From assembly GCA_964354655.1 (NCBI GenBank), contig CAYHAL010000008.1:1-52766 (forward strand): DNA of 52,766 nucleotides, written 5' to 3'. The stretch is from E44-bin46 sp964354655 (GTDB taxonomy: Bacteria > Chloroflexota > Dehalococcoidia > Dehalococcoidales > E44-bin46). The number at the start of each line of letters is the position of its first letter. The stretch's first letter is position 1. Position numbers and translations under genes: made by a program. Positions 16,124 to 23,859 of this stretch are shown in pieces. Under the pieces are notes generated by a model, which saw nothing but the letters and a program-made list of their open reading frames with translations, was not told the DNA's origin and made no database searches.

Positions 16124-16825
16124 ATGACAGGAGATAAGGAAGGTAAGCTTGATAAGCAGCGAGATTTAGCTCGCCTAATTGTTGGGGTAGTAGTCTTTGG
16201 CTCGATTTGGGGATTTCTAGAGGCTACTCTGGGAGGTTTTTTACATCTAATTATCTTCCCAAATAAAGGCGCGATTATGGCTGGCATCGGCATGGCTATC
16301 ATGGGGTCAGCGCTAGCCATCTACAAAAAACCAAGCATGCTACCGTTTATAGGATTTGTTGCTGCCTCCTTTAAGCTGCTAGATGTCTGGTTTTTCGCCC
16401 TGTCTCCAACCAGCATCCATATCGTAAACCCGGCGATGGCAATCATTCTTGAGTCAGCTGCTTTCAGCATCGCTGCCGCCTTCCTGATGAACAAAATGGC
16501 CAAGAATACCATTATTGGTATCGGAGCCGGAGCCCTAGCCGGTTTGGTGAGTGCTGCAATCTGGGTCTACTTTGCTATCTACGTAATGAATGCTCCCGCC
16601 TATGCGCGGGTGGTGTTTACTGCTGAAGAGTTCATCGCCAATCAGGGTATAGTCCAGGCCGTCTTCTGTGGCGTCTTTCTGCCTCTGGGCCATATGATAG
16701 GAGTCAAGCTGGCAACCAAAGCCTCTCCACTGTTGGTAAGCCGAGTTCGTTACTATGCTACTTCAGCCGCCATCATAAGTGTCTGCTGGGCAGTCAGTGC
16801 CCTTACCACTATGGCTGGCATTTGA
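16124..16825 (+). CDS. Multi-pass membrane protein of unknown function
   Basis: 233 residues from ATG 16124 with AGGAGG about 9 bp upstream. After a charged N-terminus (residues 1-15) there are six or seven hydrophobic segments, at about 17-38, 45-65, 72-92, 102-123, 127-152, 175-198 and 212-230. I recognise no family. Its place between mocA and an NTPase in a Mo hydroxylase operon suggests transport of substrate or cofactor component; the compact size recalls substrate-specific transporter subunits, but this is inference. Confidence 0.7.
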   Translation: MTGDKEGKLDKQRDLARLIVGVVVFGSIWGFLEATLGGFLHLIIFPNKGAIMAGIGMAIMGSALAIYKKPSMLPFIGFVAASFKLLDVWFFALSPTSIHIVNPAMAIILESAAFSIAAAFLMNKMAKNTIIGIGAGALAGLVSAAIWVYFAIYVMNAPAYARVVFTAEEFIANQGIVQAVFCGVFLPLGHMIGVKLATKASPLLVSRVRYYATSAAIISVCWAVSALTTMAGI

Positions 16826-16832
16826 ACAGAAG

Positions 16833-17360
16833 ATGCTCATTGTCATTACTGGCGAAATAGGTATTGGTAAGACTACTGTCTGCCGCAAGCTAATCGAGCT
16901 AGTTCGATGGCACGGGCATAGTTGTGGCGGCATTCTAGCCTATACGGCTTCCGGAGAAACTATCATCATAGAAGATATACAAACTGGCGAAAAGGAAACC
17001 CTAGCCAGTACCAAACGGGTATATCCCGGCCCGCATACTCCCAGATACTCTTTTAGCCCCAAGGGCATTGATTTTGGAATTCGGGCAATAGATAAAGGGG
17101 CATCGACAGAACTTCTCGTGGTTGATGAGCTCGGTCATCTAGAACTCCGTGGTGAGGGTTTTGTTAGGGCTCTCGAACTAATCAGGGCGGACAAAGTAAA
17201 GAACTGTATTCTGGTTATACGGAATGGGTTACTACCCGTATTTCTACCTCGGTTGCCCACCACGCCATTAGTTTTTGAAGTCACTGAAAGCAGCCGTAAT
17301 CAGCTCCCGCAGGATATAGGCTCCACCCTACTTAACAAAGTTGCTATCAAGGAGTGTTGA
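16833..17360 (+). CDS. THEP1-like nucleoside triphosphatase (NTPase_1 family)
   Basis: 175 residues from ATG 16833, seven bases after the membrane-protein stop. Walker A is TGEIGIGKTT near residue 6, CGGILA follows near residue 30, and the Walker B strand LLVVDELGHLEL lies near residue 92. This arrangement is typical of the THEP1/DUF265 NTPases, which hydrolyse NTPs with an unknown cellular role. The frame also opens upstream at 16779 inside the preceding gene, which is unlikely. Its repeated-neighbour context with a Mo hydroxylase is noteworthy. The stop at 17360 lies inside the 55-bp sequence repeated across the scaffold gap. Confidence 0.8.
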   Translation: MLIVITGEIGIGKTTVCRKLIELVRWHGHSCGGILAYTASGETIIIEDIQTGEKETLASTKRVYPGPHTPRYSFSPKGIDFGIRAIDKGASTELLVVDELGHLELRGEGFVRALELIRADKVKNCILVIRNGLLPVFLPRLPTTPLVFEVTESSRNQLPQDIGSTLLNKVAIKEC

Positions 17361-17587
17361 AACCCTGCTCGGTAGTTTCAGAGCAAATTGACAGTTACCT
17401 AAATTAGGGAANNNNNNNNNNNNNNNNNNNNNNNNNNNNNNNNNNNNNNNNNNNNNNNNNNNNNNNNNNNNNNNNNNNNNNNNNNNNNNNNNNNNNNNNN
17501 NNNNNNNNNNNTTGAAACCCTGCTCGGTAGTTTCAGAGCAAATTGACAGTTACCTAAATTAGGGAAACAGTTACCTAAATTAGGGAA
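17357..17587 (+). repeat. 55-bp duplication flanking the gap, with a 21-bp tandem repeat
   Basis: Bases 17357-17411 recur exactly at 17512-17566. Within them the 21-mer beginning ACAGTTACCTAAATTAGGGA occurs at 17391, 17546 and again directly at 17567-17587. Two contig ends sharing sequence were probably scaffolded without merging, so the true genome may have no gap, or a longer tandem array of the 21-mer. Confidence 0.85.
17412..17511. other. Assembly gap of exactly 100 N
   Basis: 100 consecutive unknown bases, a conventional scaffold-gap length rather than a measured one. Any gene content between the NTPase and the MoaD-like gene is unknown. Confidence 0.99.
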
Positions 17588-17640
17588 TAGGATAGAGCTA
17601 AATTCTAGAGTAAGTTAATCAACAAACTATATAAAGGAGT

Positions 17641-17922
17641 TTGCCCGGACTCGTGAAGATAAAAGTGGCTTTCTATTTTGGGCTGGGCGACCTATTCGGC
17701 AAAGAGACCAGAGACATTGAGCTCCGGGATGGTGCCAGTATTAAGGACGTGCTGCGGCAATTATGTGACTCAGAAGAGCGCCACTGTGCCCTGTTTAATG
17801 TTACTGGCTCAATCAATCCTCTTATTAGCATTTTGAAGAACGGTATAGCTATCGGCGATCTAAATCATATTCTCAAAGAGGGGGACTGGATAGATGTAGT
17901 GCCTATTATAGGCGGCGGCTAA
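17641..17922 (+). CDS. MoaD/ThiS-like sulfur-carrier protein
   Basis: 93 residues of beta-grasp type ending in the obligatory Gly-Gly (VVPIIGGG), the site adenylated and thiocarboxylated in MoaD/ThiS proteins. The loop DGASIKDVLRQL near residues 29-40 and the central LKNG are typical. The frame begins at TTG 17641, two bases after AAGGAGT; GTG 17653 is the alternative (spacing about 14). It follows the Mo hydroxylase genes and may supply sulfur for molybdopterin synthesis. A paralogue lies at 50970-51263. Confidence 0.8.
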   Translation: MPGLVKIKVAFYFGLGDLFGKETRDIELRDGASIKDVLRQLCDSEERHCALFNVTGSINPLISILKNGIAIGDLNHILKEGDWIDVVPIIGGG

Positions 17923-17985
17923 CAGACTTTCGAACTTAACAGTTATCACATCTGGACAGCTTCTAAGCTAGTTTTGTCTTCATAG

Positions 17986-18057
17986 AGCGGAAGACGAGAT
18001 TCGAACTCGCGACCTCCCCCTTGGCAAGGAAGCATTCTACCCCTGAACCACTTCCGC
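17986..18057 (-). tRNA. tRNA-Gly (GCC)
   Basis: 72 nt. Acceptor GCGGAAG pairs with CTTCCGC (18057-18051 with 17993-17987). The D-arm begins TTC with an AGGGGTA loop, the anticodon loop is TTGCCAA (anticodon GCC), and the T-loop is TTCGAAT. Discriminator is T; CCA is not encoded. Confidence 0.95.
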
Positions 18058-18496
18058 ATGGTGCCGAGGCTAAGAGCAGTGGAACCATACCCGTGCCATA
18101 GAGCTACTTTAGCCTGGAGGATCAAGGGAGAGTCAATAAACTGGAAAGAATTTATGATAGAATAAGGCCGATTCTGCTCTGCACTGTATGACCTTCTAAC
18201 CATTTAAGAACCCCCTCTCTCAATATCTAGTCTAACACTACAACTGGATCCGTTTTGGGGGGCAGGTCAAATGAACATGTGATTTACTGCGCTAATTGTG
18301 GGATAAAACTAGGGATATAAGCTATGTAGGAGAGGAAGTTGACTGATGGCAGATTCGTACCAGAGGCAGCCCGCTTCCCTTCTCAATTAGCTTCATAGCC
18401 CCTGGCGTCAGATAACCTCATGACAGTTTTGGCGATATTAGCCACAAGCAGGATAACCGTGTCAATGTTAGGAGGTAATCTAAAGAGCCCGATCCA
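18058..18496. other. No gene recognised
   Basis: About 440 bp between tRNA-Gly and the corrinoid-operon promoter. I see no long open frame, tRNA or riboswitch consensus here. Confidence 0.5.
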
Positions 18497-18526
18497 TTGA
18501 CAAGCCTGTTGCCCTTGTGTTATTAA
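18497..18526 (+). promoter_or_regulatory. Sigma70-type promoter of the corrinoid operon
   Basis: TTGACA (18497-18502), 18-bp spacer, TATTAA (18521-18526). It predicts a leader of roughly 190 nt before the corrinoid gene, containing a hairpin and a short ORF. Confidence 0.5.
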
Positions 18527-18551
18527 GTTATGCTATTCAGTTGAGTGCCAG

Positions 18552-18582
18552 ATCGGCAGAGTCCAAACGCTGGAAAGCCGAT
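18552..18582 (+). promoter_or_regulatory. Two-part hairpin in the corrinoid-operon leader
   Basis: ATCGGC (18552-18557) pairs with GCCGAT (18577-18582), and inside it TCCA (18562-18565) pairs with TGGA (18571-18574). It lies about 20 nt after the predicted transcription start. I could not assign it to a riboswitch class; the cobalamin-riboswitch box is absent. Confidence 0.35.
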
Positions 18583-18667
18583 GGGCGTAAAAGTAAAAAC
18601 GAGTGTATTAATAAAACCGGGACAGTCGTAAAAATCCATTAACTCAGTTAAATTAGAGGAGGTTAAG

Positions 18668-18721
18668 ATGAGGTTAATACAAGAAAGACCAATCTACCCC
18701 ATCCTAGGAGAAAGGAGTTAA
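18668..18721 (+). CDS. 17-codon leader ORF before the corrinoid gene
   Basis: ATG 18668 is preceded by a strong AGAGGAGG site (18655-18662). The frame MRLIQERPIYPILGERS ends at TAA 18719-18721, overlapping the ribosome site (AAAGGAG) of the corrinoid gene seven bases before its ATG. The arrangement suggests translational coupling or a leader peptide. No amino-acid run points to an attenuator. Confidence 0.35.
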   Translation: MRLIQERPIYPILGERS

Positions 18722-18727
18722 AGAATC

Positions 18728-19360
18728 ATGGCTGAGGACTTAGTTAATGCGTTAGCCAATTTGAAGGAACAAGAGGCCCTAGAAATTGTCCAAAATAGAC
18801 TGAATGCCGGCGATGATCCCCTCAGTATCCTAGACGATGCCAGACGCGCCATGGAAACCGTTGGTGAGCGCTTTCAAAAGTCTGAATATTTCATCCCAGA
18901 ACTGGTATATTCCGGTGAGATCTTGAAGGGAATAACCGATATGGTTAAGCCGAAACTAACGAAGGCTGCTGAGGTTAAGCGCTTAGGTAAGCTTGTTCTT
19001 GGCACTGTGTCTGGTGATATACATGATATGGGCAAAAATATCGTGGCATTCATGCTGGATATCTATGGTTTTGAAGTCTATGACCTTGGCGTGGATGTCC
19101 CAGCCCAGAAATTTGTTGACAAGATAAAGGAGACTAACGCTGGTATCGTAGGCTTGAGCGGATTATTGACCCTGGCCTTTGATTCAATGAAGGAAACGAT
19201 AGAAGCCATAGAAGATGCTGGCCTGCGAGGTAAAGTAAAGATTATGGTTGGCGGAGCTCTAATTGATGACCGGGTAAGGAAGTACACTGGTGCTGACGCC
19301 TATGGGAGAGACGCAGCGGCAGCAGTATCACTAGCTAAAAAATGGGTAGGAGGTGTGTGA
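18728..19360 (+). CDS. Corrinoid (B12-binding) methyl-carrier protein, MtbC/MttC family
   Basis: 210 residues. An N-terminal helical B12-binding cap occupies residues 1-90. The Rossmann-like corrinoid domain has the lower-ligand motif DIHDMGKNIV near residue 97 (His coordinates cobalt), VGLSGLL near 138 and VGGALID near 176. Such proteins shuttle a methyl group from a substrate-specific methyltransferase to a second methyltransferase. The next gene, a URO-D-family methyltransferase, starts one base after this stop. It may serve a methylated compound directly, or pair with the distant mtbB at 28670. Confidence 0.92.
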   Translation: MAEDLVNALANLKEQEALEIVQNRLNAGDDPLSILDDARRAMETVGERFQKSEYFIPELVYSGEILKGITDMVKPKLTKAAEVKRLGKLVLGTVSGDIHDMGKNIVAFMLDIYGFEVYDLGVDVPAQKFVDKIKETNAGIVGLSGLLTLAFDSMKETIEAIEDAGLRGKVKIMVGGALIDDRVRKYTGADAYGRDAAAAVSLAKKWVGGV

Positions 19361-19361
19361 A

Positions 19362-20639
19362 ATGGCGAAAACACCAGAAGAATTGTACAAGGAAAGAGTC
19401 AAAAGAGTAGAAGACGCCATCCAGCTAAAAGTGCCCGATAGAATTCCACTTGTACCTCACCCTGGTTTCTTCCCCCTTAAATATGCTGGAATAACTGTCC
19501 AAGAAGCCATGTACGACTACAACAAGACTTACATAGCCTGGAAAAAAACGCTTTCCGACTTTGGGTGGGATGGGTATTATCCCCCACTTCTTCTTTCAGG
19601 GTACGTGTTTGAACACCTTGACTACAGAGCACTTAGGTGGCCCGGGCATGGAGTTAAACCCACTGTCCCATACCAGTTCGTTGAACCTGGCCAGGTAATT
19701 GAGGGGGAGAGAGAAGTATACGCACCCATGCGGGCCGAAGACTACGACTGGTTCCTTGACGACCCATCTGATTACATGATAAGAGCATATCTTCCGAAGA
19801 TAATCGGAGCGTTAGCCCCTCTAACCAAGCTTCCACCGATACACGGTATAATTAGTCACTATCAAGGGCTATTTGATGCCCTTACCGTTGTTGGTACACC
19901 AGAAGTTCTCGGTGCTCTTGAGTCTCTTTCTAAAGCAAGCGCAGAGTCTCTTAACTGGCTCAACTCTTTCACCGCGTTTATCGACGAGATGAAAGAGATG
20001 GGGTTTCCAACATTTTTTAGAAACGTGGCCTCTGTACCCTACGACTTTATTGCCAATTTTTTGAGGGGTACACGCGGGGCAATGATAGATATGTATAGAG
20101 ATCCCGATAAGCTTTTGAAAGCTATTGAGAAAGTAACCCCCTGGCAGATACAGACTGCGGTAGATGGTGCCAAGGCGACCGGTGCTTCTAGAGTGGCAAT
20201 CTTTCCTCACAAAGGCTTTGAGGGGCTAATGTCTGAGGAGCAATACAAGACCTTCTACTGGCCAACTTTAAGACAAGTAATATTAGGGATAATTGATGCG
20301 GGATTGACACCGTTTATATTCACTGAAGGAGATTATACATCGCGTCTGGAAATCATCAGGGATGTACCAAAGGGGAAGGTAGTGTACCATATTGAGAGGG
20401 ACATATTTAAGGCAAAGGAAGTCTTAGGCGACGTAGCATGTCTCACCGGTGGTCCGCCAAGCTCACTGCTATGCATAGGCACTGTTGAGGAAGTTAAAGA
20501 TTATTGTAAGAAACTCATCGATGTTGTGGGCAAAGGAGGAGGCTACATTTTGAACCCCGAAGTTCCACTGATCGATGAAAATCCCGAAAACGTGAAGGCG
20601 ATGACAGACTTTTTCAAGGAACACGGCGTATATCGGTGA
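19362..20639 (+). CDS. Uroporphyrinogen decarboxylase (URO-D)-family methyltransferase
   Basis: 425 residues from ATG 19362 with GGAGG seven bases upstream (an in-frame GTG at 19353 is less likely). It is longer than HemE and lacks its substrate-binding pattern near the N-terminus, but has the URO-D barrel and a C-terminal TGGPPSSLL region where HemE-like enzymes keep a glycine-rich loop. URO-D-type proteins next to corrinoid proteins demethylate methoxylated compounds or move methyl groups from cobalamin to a thiol or folate. The immediate coupling to the corrinoid gene makes that role likely here. The actual methyl donor is not decided by sequence. Confidence 0.8.
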   Translation: MAKTPEELYKERVKRVEDAIQLKVPDRIPLVPHPGFFPLKYAGITVQEAMYDYNKTYIAWKKTLSDFGWDGYYPPLLLSGYVFEHLDYRALRWPGHGVKPTVPYQFVEPGQVIEGEREVYAPMRAEDYDWFLDDPSDYMIRAYLPKIIGALAPLTKLPPIHGIISHYQGLFDALTVVGTPEVLGALESLSKASAESLNWLNSFTAFIDEMKEMGFPTFFRNVASVPYDFIANFLRGTRGAMIDMYRDPDKLLKAIEKVTPWQIQTAVDGAKATGASRVAIFPHKGFEGLMSEEQYKTFYWPTLRQVILGIIDAGLTPFIFTEGDYTSRLEIIRDVPKGKVVYHIERDIFKAKEVLGDVACLTGGPPSSLLCIGTVEEVKDYCKKLIDVVGKGGGYILNPEVPLIDENPENVKAMTDFFKEHGVYR

Positions 20640-20695
20640 CACGTAAACGCTAAAAGGTATGAAAAGTAATCTGAAAAAGGGGAAAGGCTTACTCT

Positions 20696-20719
20696 GGGGG
20701 CATCCATTAGGACGCCCCC
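20696..20719 (+). terminator. GC hairpin after the methyltransferase gene
   Basis: GGGGGC (20696-20701) pairs with GCCCCC (20714-20719) across a 12-nt loop, 57 bp past the stop. No T-run follows, so termination is only probable. Confidence 0.45.
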
Positions 20720-20812
20720 TACCTCACGCGGGCAACGCTCTAAAGGAGCAACATATGCCAGATTATCCGCGATTTAAATGAGACATGACGTCTCACTGGT
20801 GGAACTGTTTCA

Positions 20813-20935
20813 TTGACCAAAGTTAAAGGAATCAGACCGCCAGTGCCCGCCGCTCCAGTTTGGGGTATTCCTGTAATAGTAACTATAGTCTTGGGTATGT
20901 TCTTCTTCAGAAGACGGAGAAGAAAAGCAACTTGA
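20813..20935 (+). pseudogene. C-terminal membrane-anchor fragment
   Basis: An open frame reads VPAAPVWGIPVIVTIVLGMF and ends FFRRRRRKAT before TGA 20933-20935. A Pro-rich stretch, one hydrophobic span and a basic tail form a typical C-terminal anchor of an exported protein. There is no upstream coding part, so it is probably a remnant. Confidence 0.35.
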
Positions 20936-21161
20936 TGATTGCCTCGCTAGGGTAAGTTGCTCAGAAATGCACTGCACAACATAGCGTTCTGTTACTTGCT
21001 CTAACGTTTGCATCGCAGATGACGTTGAGACATGTCTCGATGTGTGGTCTTGACAGCGAAAAGGTATTGTTGGTAGAGTTTAAACACCAAGTCGTGGGCG
21101 AGTTCGTAATGTAGCCAATTAATTCTTATCTTAATAAGGGCGATAGACAGGGGGAACAACA

Positions 21162-21656
21162 TTGGCTGTCCAAGAGACGCGATTAACTGGCGAGAAAATC
21201 CTTGATGAACTTAAGAAGTGTGGCGTTACCCACATCGTCTGGCTTCTTGGGTCGGAGCTTCGCTTCATGTACGAAGCCATGATAAGCCAGAAGGAAATTA
21301 CCCTCGTTCCGTTTTGCCGTGAGGGAGAGGGTGTGGCTATCGCCGCCGGTCTTATCCTAGGCGGCAAGAAGCCAGTGATGCTCTATCAGAATGCTGGCCT
21401 TTATGAGGCAGGAGATTCGATTAGACTGGTATCCTTTGAGCTTCATCTGCCGCTACTTATGCTAATTGGCTATCGAGGTTGGAAGGGAACTGATTCTGCC
21501 GGCATCATCCTTGAGCCCACTTTGGATGCCTGGGGTATCAAGTATTATCTGGTACAGAGTGACGAAGATGTGGGAAAGATATCCATCGGGGATAAGCAGG
21601 CGCAGGAGACCAATAAGCTGGTGGCCATTCTAATAGTAAGGGAGCAGGAGCCATGA
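21162..21656 (+). CDS. TPP-dependent decarboxylase, alpha subunit (ComD-like)
   Basis: 164 residues starting at TTG 21162 with GGGGGAA upstream. It matches the N-terminal pyrimidine-binding half of TPP enzymes: CREGEGVAIAAGL near residue 52 carries the conserved Glu that activates thiamine. In archaeal sulfopyruvate decarboxylase (ComDE) and phosphonopyruvate decarboxylases this half can be a separate subunit. The beta subunit starts four bases before this stop. Substrate could be sulfopyruvate, phosphonopyruvate or a related oxoacid; no neighbouring gene decides it. Confidence 0.75.
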   Translation: MAVQETRLTGEKILDELKKCGVTHIVWLLGSELRFMYEAMISQKEITLVPFCREGEGVAIAAGLILGGKKPVMLYQNAGLYEAGDSIRLVSFELHLPLLMLIGYRGWKGTDSAGIILEPTLDAWGIKYYLVQSDEDVGKISIGDKQAQETNKLVAILIVREQEP

Positions 21657-22228
21657 TGGAGAGCTTTGAGGCGGTAAAAATAATTTCTAAGCATCGGGGC
21701 GATGCCCTAATCGTGGCTGAAATGACCCCGGGTGCTGAGCTTCCTGTGGTATCTACAAAGCCCGAGTTTGACCTCCCGTTTAACTGGGCATCTATGGGCA
21801 AAGGCTCATCGTTGGCTCTGGGCTTAGCCCTAGCTCGACCTGATAGGAAGGTCTTTGTTTTAGACGGTGATGGCTCGCTCCTTATGAATTTAGGCAGTCT
21901 GGTGACCATTGCTCATATGGCTCCGCCTAACTTCACTCACTTCCTATTTGACAATCGAGTTTACCGCTGTACCGGTGGTCAGCCTGTGCCTGGGGCTGGT
22001 AAAGTCAATTTCGCCGCCTTGGCTAGAAATGTTGGGTATGCCGACGTGTATGAGTTTGAGGATCTACAGACATTGGAAGACAACATAGACATTGTTATCA
22101 ACCAAGTTGGTCCCACCTTTGTTTGCCTGAAAGTTTCGCCGGCTTTAGACAAGCCAATTCCCCCGTTCCCCTACGTTCGGGTAAGCGATGCCGTTGACCA
22201 GTTCCGGGCAGCATTACAGCGCTCTTAG
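21653..22228 (+). CDS. TPP-dependent decarboxylase, beta subunit (ComE-like)
   Basis: 191 residues; ATGATG start overlaps the alpha stop. The TPP/Mg motif is GDGSLLMNLGSL near residue 73, with MGKGSSLALGLALA upstream and FDNRVYRCTGGQP near 102, as in sulfopyruvate and phosphonopyruvate decarboxylase beta halves. The pair forms one functional active site. It ends at TAG. A separate SAM- or sulfonate-metabolism gene is not seen nearby. Confidence 0.78.
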   Translation: MMESFEAVKIISKHRGDALIVAEMTPGAELPVVSTKPEFDLPFNWASMGKGSSLALGLALARPDRKVFVLDGDGSLLMNLGSLVTIAHMAPPNFTHFLFDNRVYRCTGGQPVPGAGKVNFAALARNVGYADVYEFEDLQTLEDNIDIVINQVGPTFVCLKVSPALDKPIPPFPYVRVSDAVDQFRAALQRS

Positions 22229-22424
22229 GTAGGCACGCGACAATCTGACATTTAGTGGAATTCTTCAAGCGTGTGGAGAGTAGTCTCCTGATGGCGAGGA
22301 ATTCTCTTGGGAATTCAACTCTGCCTCTTGATAGGTAACCTTGGTTGAACATTGGGGCGGATTGTTATCCTGCTTATTACCACTCTCTCTGTGAATCTAC
22401 GTATTCGCGTCTGATTTTCAGCAG
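22229..22424. other. No gene recognised
   Basis: About 200 bp between the decarboxylase beta gene and the next promoter. It has a short palindromic stretch (GAATTC repeated around TCTTGG near 22305) and no coding signal. Confidence 0.4.
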
Positions 22425-22453
22425 TTGACGCAATCTCAAAACGAGACTATATT
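22425..22453 (+). promoter_or_regulatory. Sigma70-type promoter of the phospholipase/nuclease-like gene
   Basis: TTGACG (22425-22430), 17-bp spacer, TATATT (22448-22453), followed by about 150 nt of leader to the ATG at 22613. Confidence 0.65.
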
Positions 22454-22612
22454 GAACCTGCACAGTATCTGGGGCACCGTAGATATTGCGCAAACTGGAG
22501 GCTAGCAAAGATGAAGGTGAAACAAGGGAATTAGCATCGCTAAATAATGCGGCGGTGGCTGGTGCCCCTTTTGATTTATAGATTTAAATAATCAATAAAG
22601 GAGGTTTCACAG

Positions 22613-23587
22613 ATGAAACAATTTACTCACGCCTGGTTAGCCTTTATGGCGATAAAGAGATTAGAAGATAAAAAGCTATCTCTATCTGATGATATAGACC
22701 GCAAGTCTGCCGATAGCCTCATAGAGTGGTTCAAAAGCAATAAAGACGGTGTCATACGGGGAGCCTGGTATCCCGATACGTTAATAAAGGGTATGGCCAA
22801 CAGCCACGTGCTTAAAATCACGCCCTCTGATGAGACTGCGAAGGGGTTCAAGCAGCTTCCGGCAACATACCTGAGCTATAAGTATGGTGAAAGCTCTCTG
22901 GTAAGGAAGAAGGGTTTCAAGGTTGACGAACATGACAACCTGCCCGACCGCTGTGAATCTATCGCCGAGTCAGTCATTGACCATCTCAAGGTGCAGGAGA
23001 ACGAGGAGAAAGGGTCGCCGGTGTCGCCCACGGATAACCAGGTGGCGCTATGGCTTTTCATGTTAAGTCACTATGTTGCCGATGCGCACATGCCCTTACA
23101 TTGTGACAGCAGGCAGTTTTCTGAAGGCAAGAACATACACGGGGAAATGGAAGGAGAATGGGACGACGAGATTGAACGTTACTATAAAATCGATGCGAGT
23201 AATGAGCGATTCTTCTATGACCCACGCGGGTACCCGTTAAAAGACTCAAGCAAAGACCAGGAATATCAATCATCATATCTGAAAACGGTTGACGATGAAC
23301 TGTCTAAAAGGGAATTTACTGAGTCATTTGGAACCGGAAACAAGAACGTATGGGACTTCATGAGCGCTATCTGCCAGCATTCTTATCTTCTTTCTTACTA
23401 TTTCCTTCCCCCGCAGTATGACCATACCAATGTCACTCTGGGAAATTGGCAATCTTTGGGATCGATATCATTTGAAGAGCTTAGTGTCGCCATTTTTTCA
23501 GACACCATTGATTCGATTGCTCGTATTTGGTTCAGGGTTTGGCGAAGGTATGTGAAATGGGAAAGAGAGCAAAGATCTAGGAAATGA
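22613..23587 (+). CDS. Zinc-dependent phospholipase C / P1-nuclease-fold protein
   Basis: 324 residues from ATG 22613 with AAGGAGG upstream. Zinc-site features of the superfamily are visible: an N-terminal THAWLAF, LSHYVADAHMPLHC near residue 153 and HGEMEGEWDDEIERYY near residue 181, containing the His, Asp and Trp pattern. There is no clear signal peptide, unusual for a group that is mostly secreted. It may hydrolyse phosphodiesters, but substrate and location are undecided. It has its own promoter and no operon partner. Confidence 0.65.
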   Translation: MKQFTHAWLAFMAIKRLEDKKLSLSDDIDRKSADSLIEWFKSNKDGVIRGAWYPDTLIKGMANSHVLKITPSDETAKGFKQLPATYLSYKYGESSLVRKKGFKVDEHDNLPDRCESIAESVIDHLKVQENEEKGSPVSPTDNQVALWLFMLSHYVADAHMPLHCDSRQFSEGKNIHGEMEGEWDDEIERYYKIDASNERFFYDPRGYPLKDSSKDQEYQSSYLKTVDDELSKREFTESFGTGNKNVWDFMSAICQHSYLLSYYFLPPQYDHTNVTLGNWQSLGSISFEELSVAIFSDTIDSIARIWFRVWRRYVKWEREQRSRK

Positions 23588-23859
23588 ACGCACCATCAAC
23601 GGCGTATAACACGGGATGCCGTTGGGTTGCATCACTCCTTGCCCTTTGGGTCGGCTAACATGGGCTTTGCGGCCCACCCAGCATAAGAGTGAATAGAAGC
23701 GCAGATTCTATTCGGCACACAATAGCTTGCATTGTTGGGTGAAAGCACAAGAAGGAGGCTCTAGGCTGCCGCTTCTAACGTGGGGAGGTCTTCTTTACAG
23801 CACGAGACAGTCTGTAGTCAAAATCTGGGCGGTTTTGTCACCTGGTCAATAGGCCTCTA

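Noticed and set aside
17946..18203. 85-codon minus-strand frame over the tRNA-Gly
   Set aside because: It runs through the tRNA gene and has no protein resemblance.
18552..18610. Possible cyclic-di-GMP or cobalamin riboswitch before the corrinoid gene
   Set aside because: Some bases recall a class I cyclic-di-GMP aptamer, but the conserved core order is wrong and the B12 box is missing. Only a generic hairpin is reported.
21050..21078. TTGACA near 21050 as a promoter for the decarboxylase genes
   Set aside because: No acceptable -10 box lies at 16-18 bp; the match is to one half only.
23597..23624. CAACGGC/GCCGTTG hairpin with GTTGGGT nearby, considered as an integron attC site
   Set aside because: The second core site (RYYYAAC) does not match at the right place and there is no integrase or cassette array.
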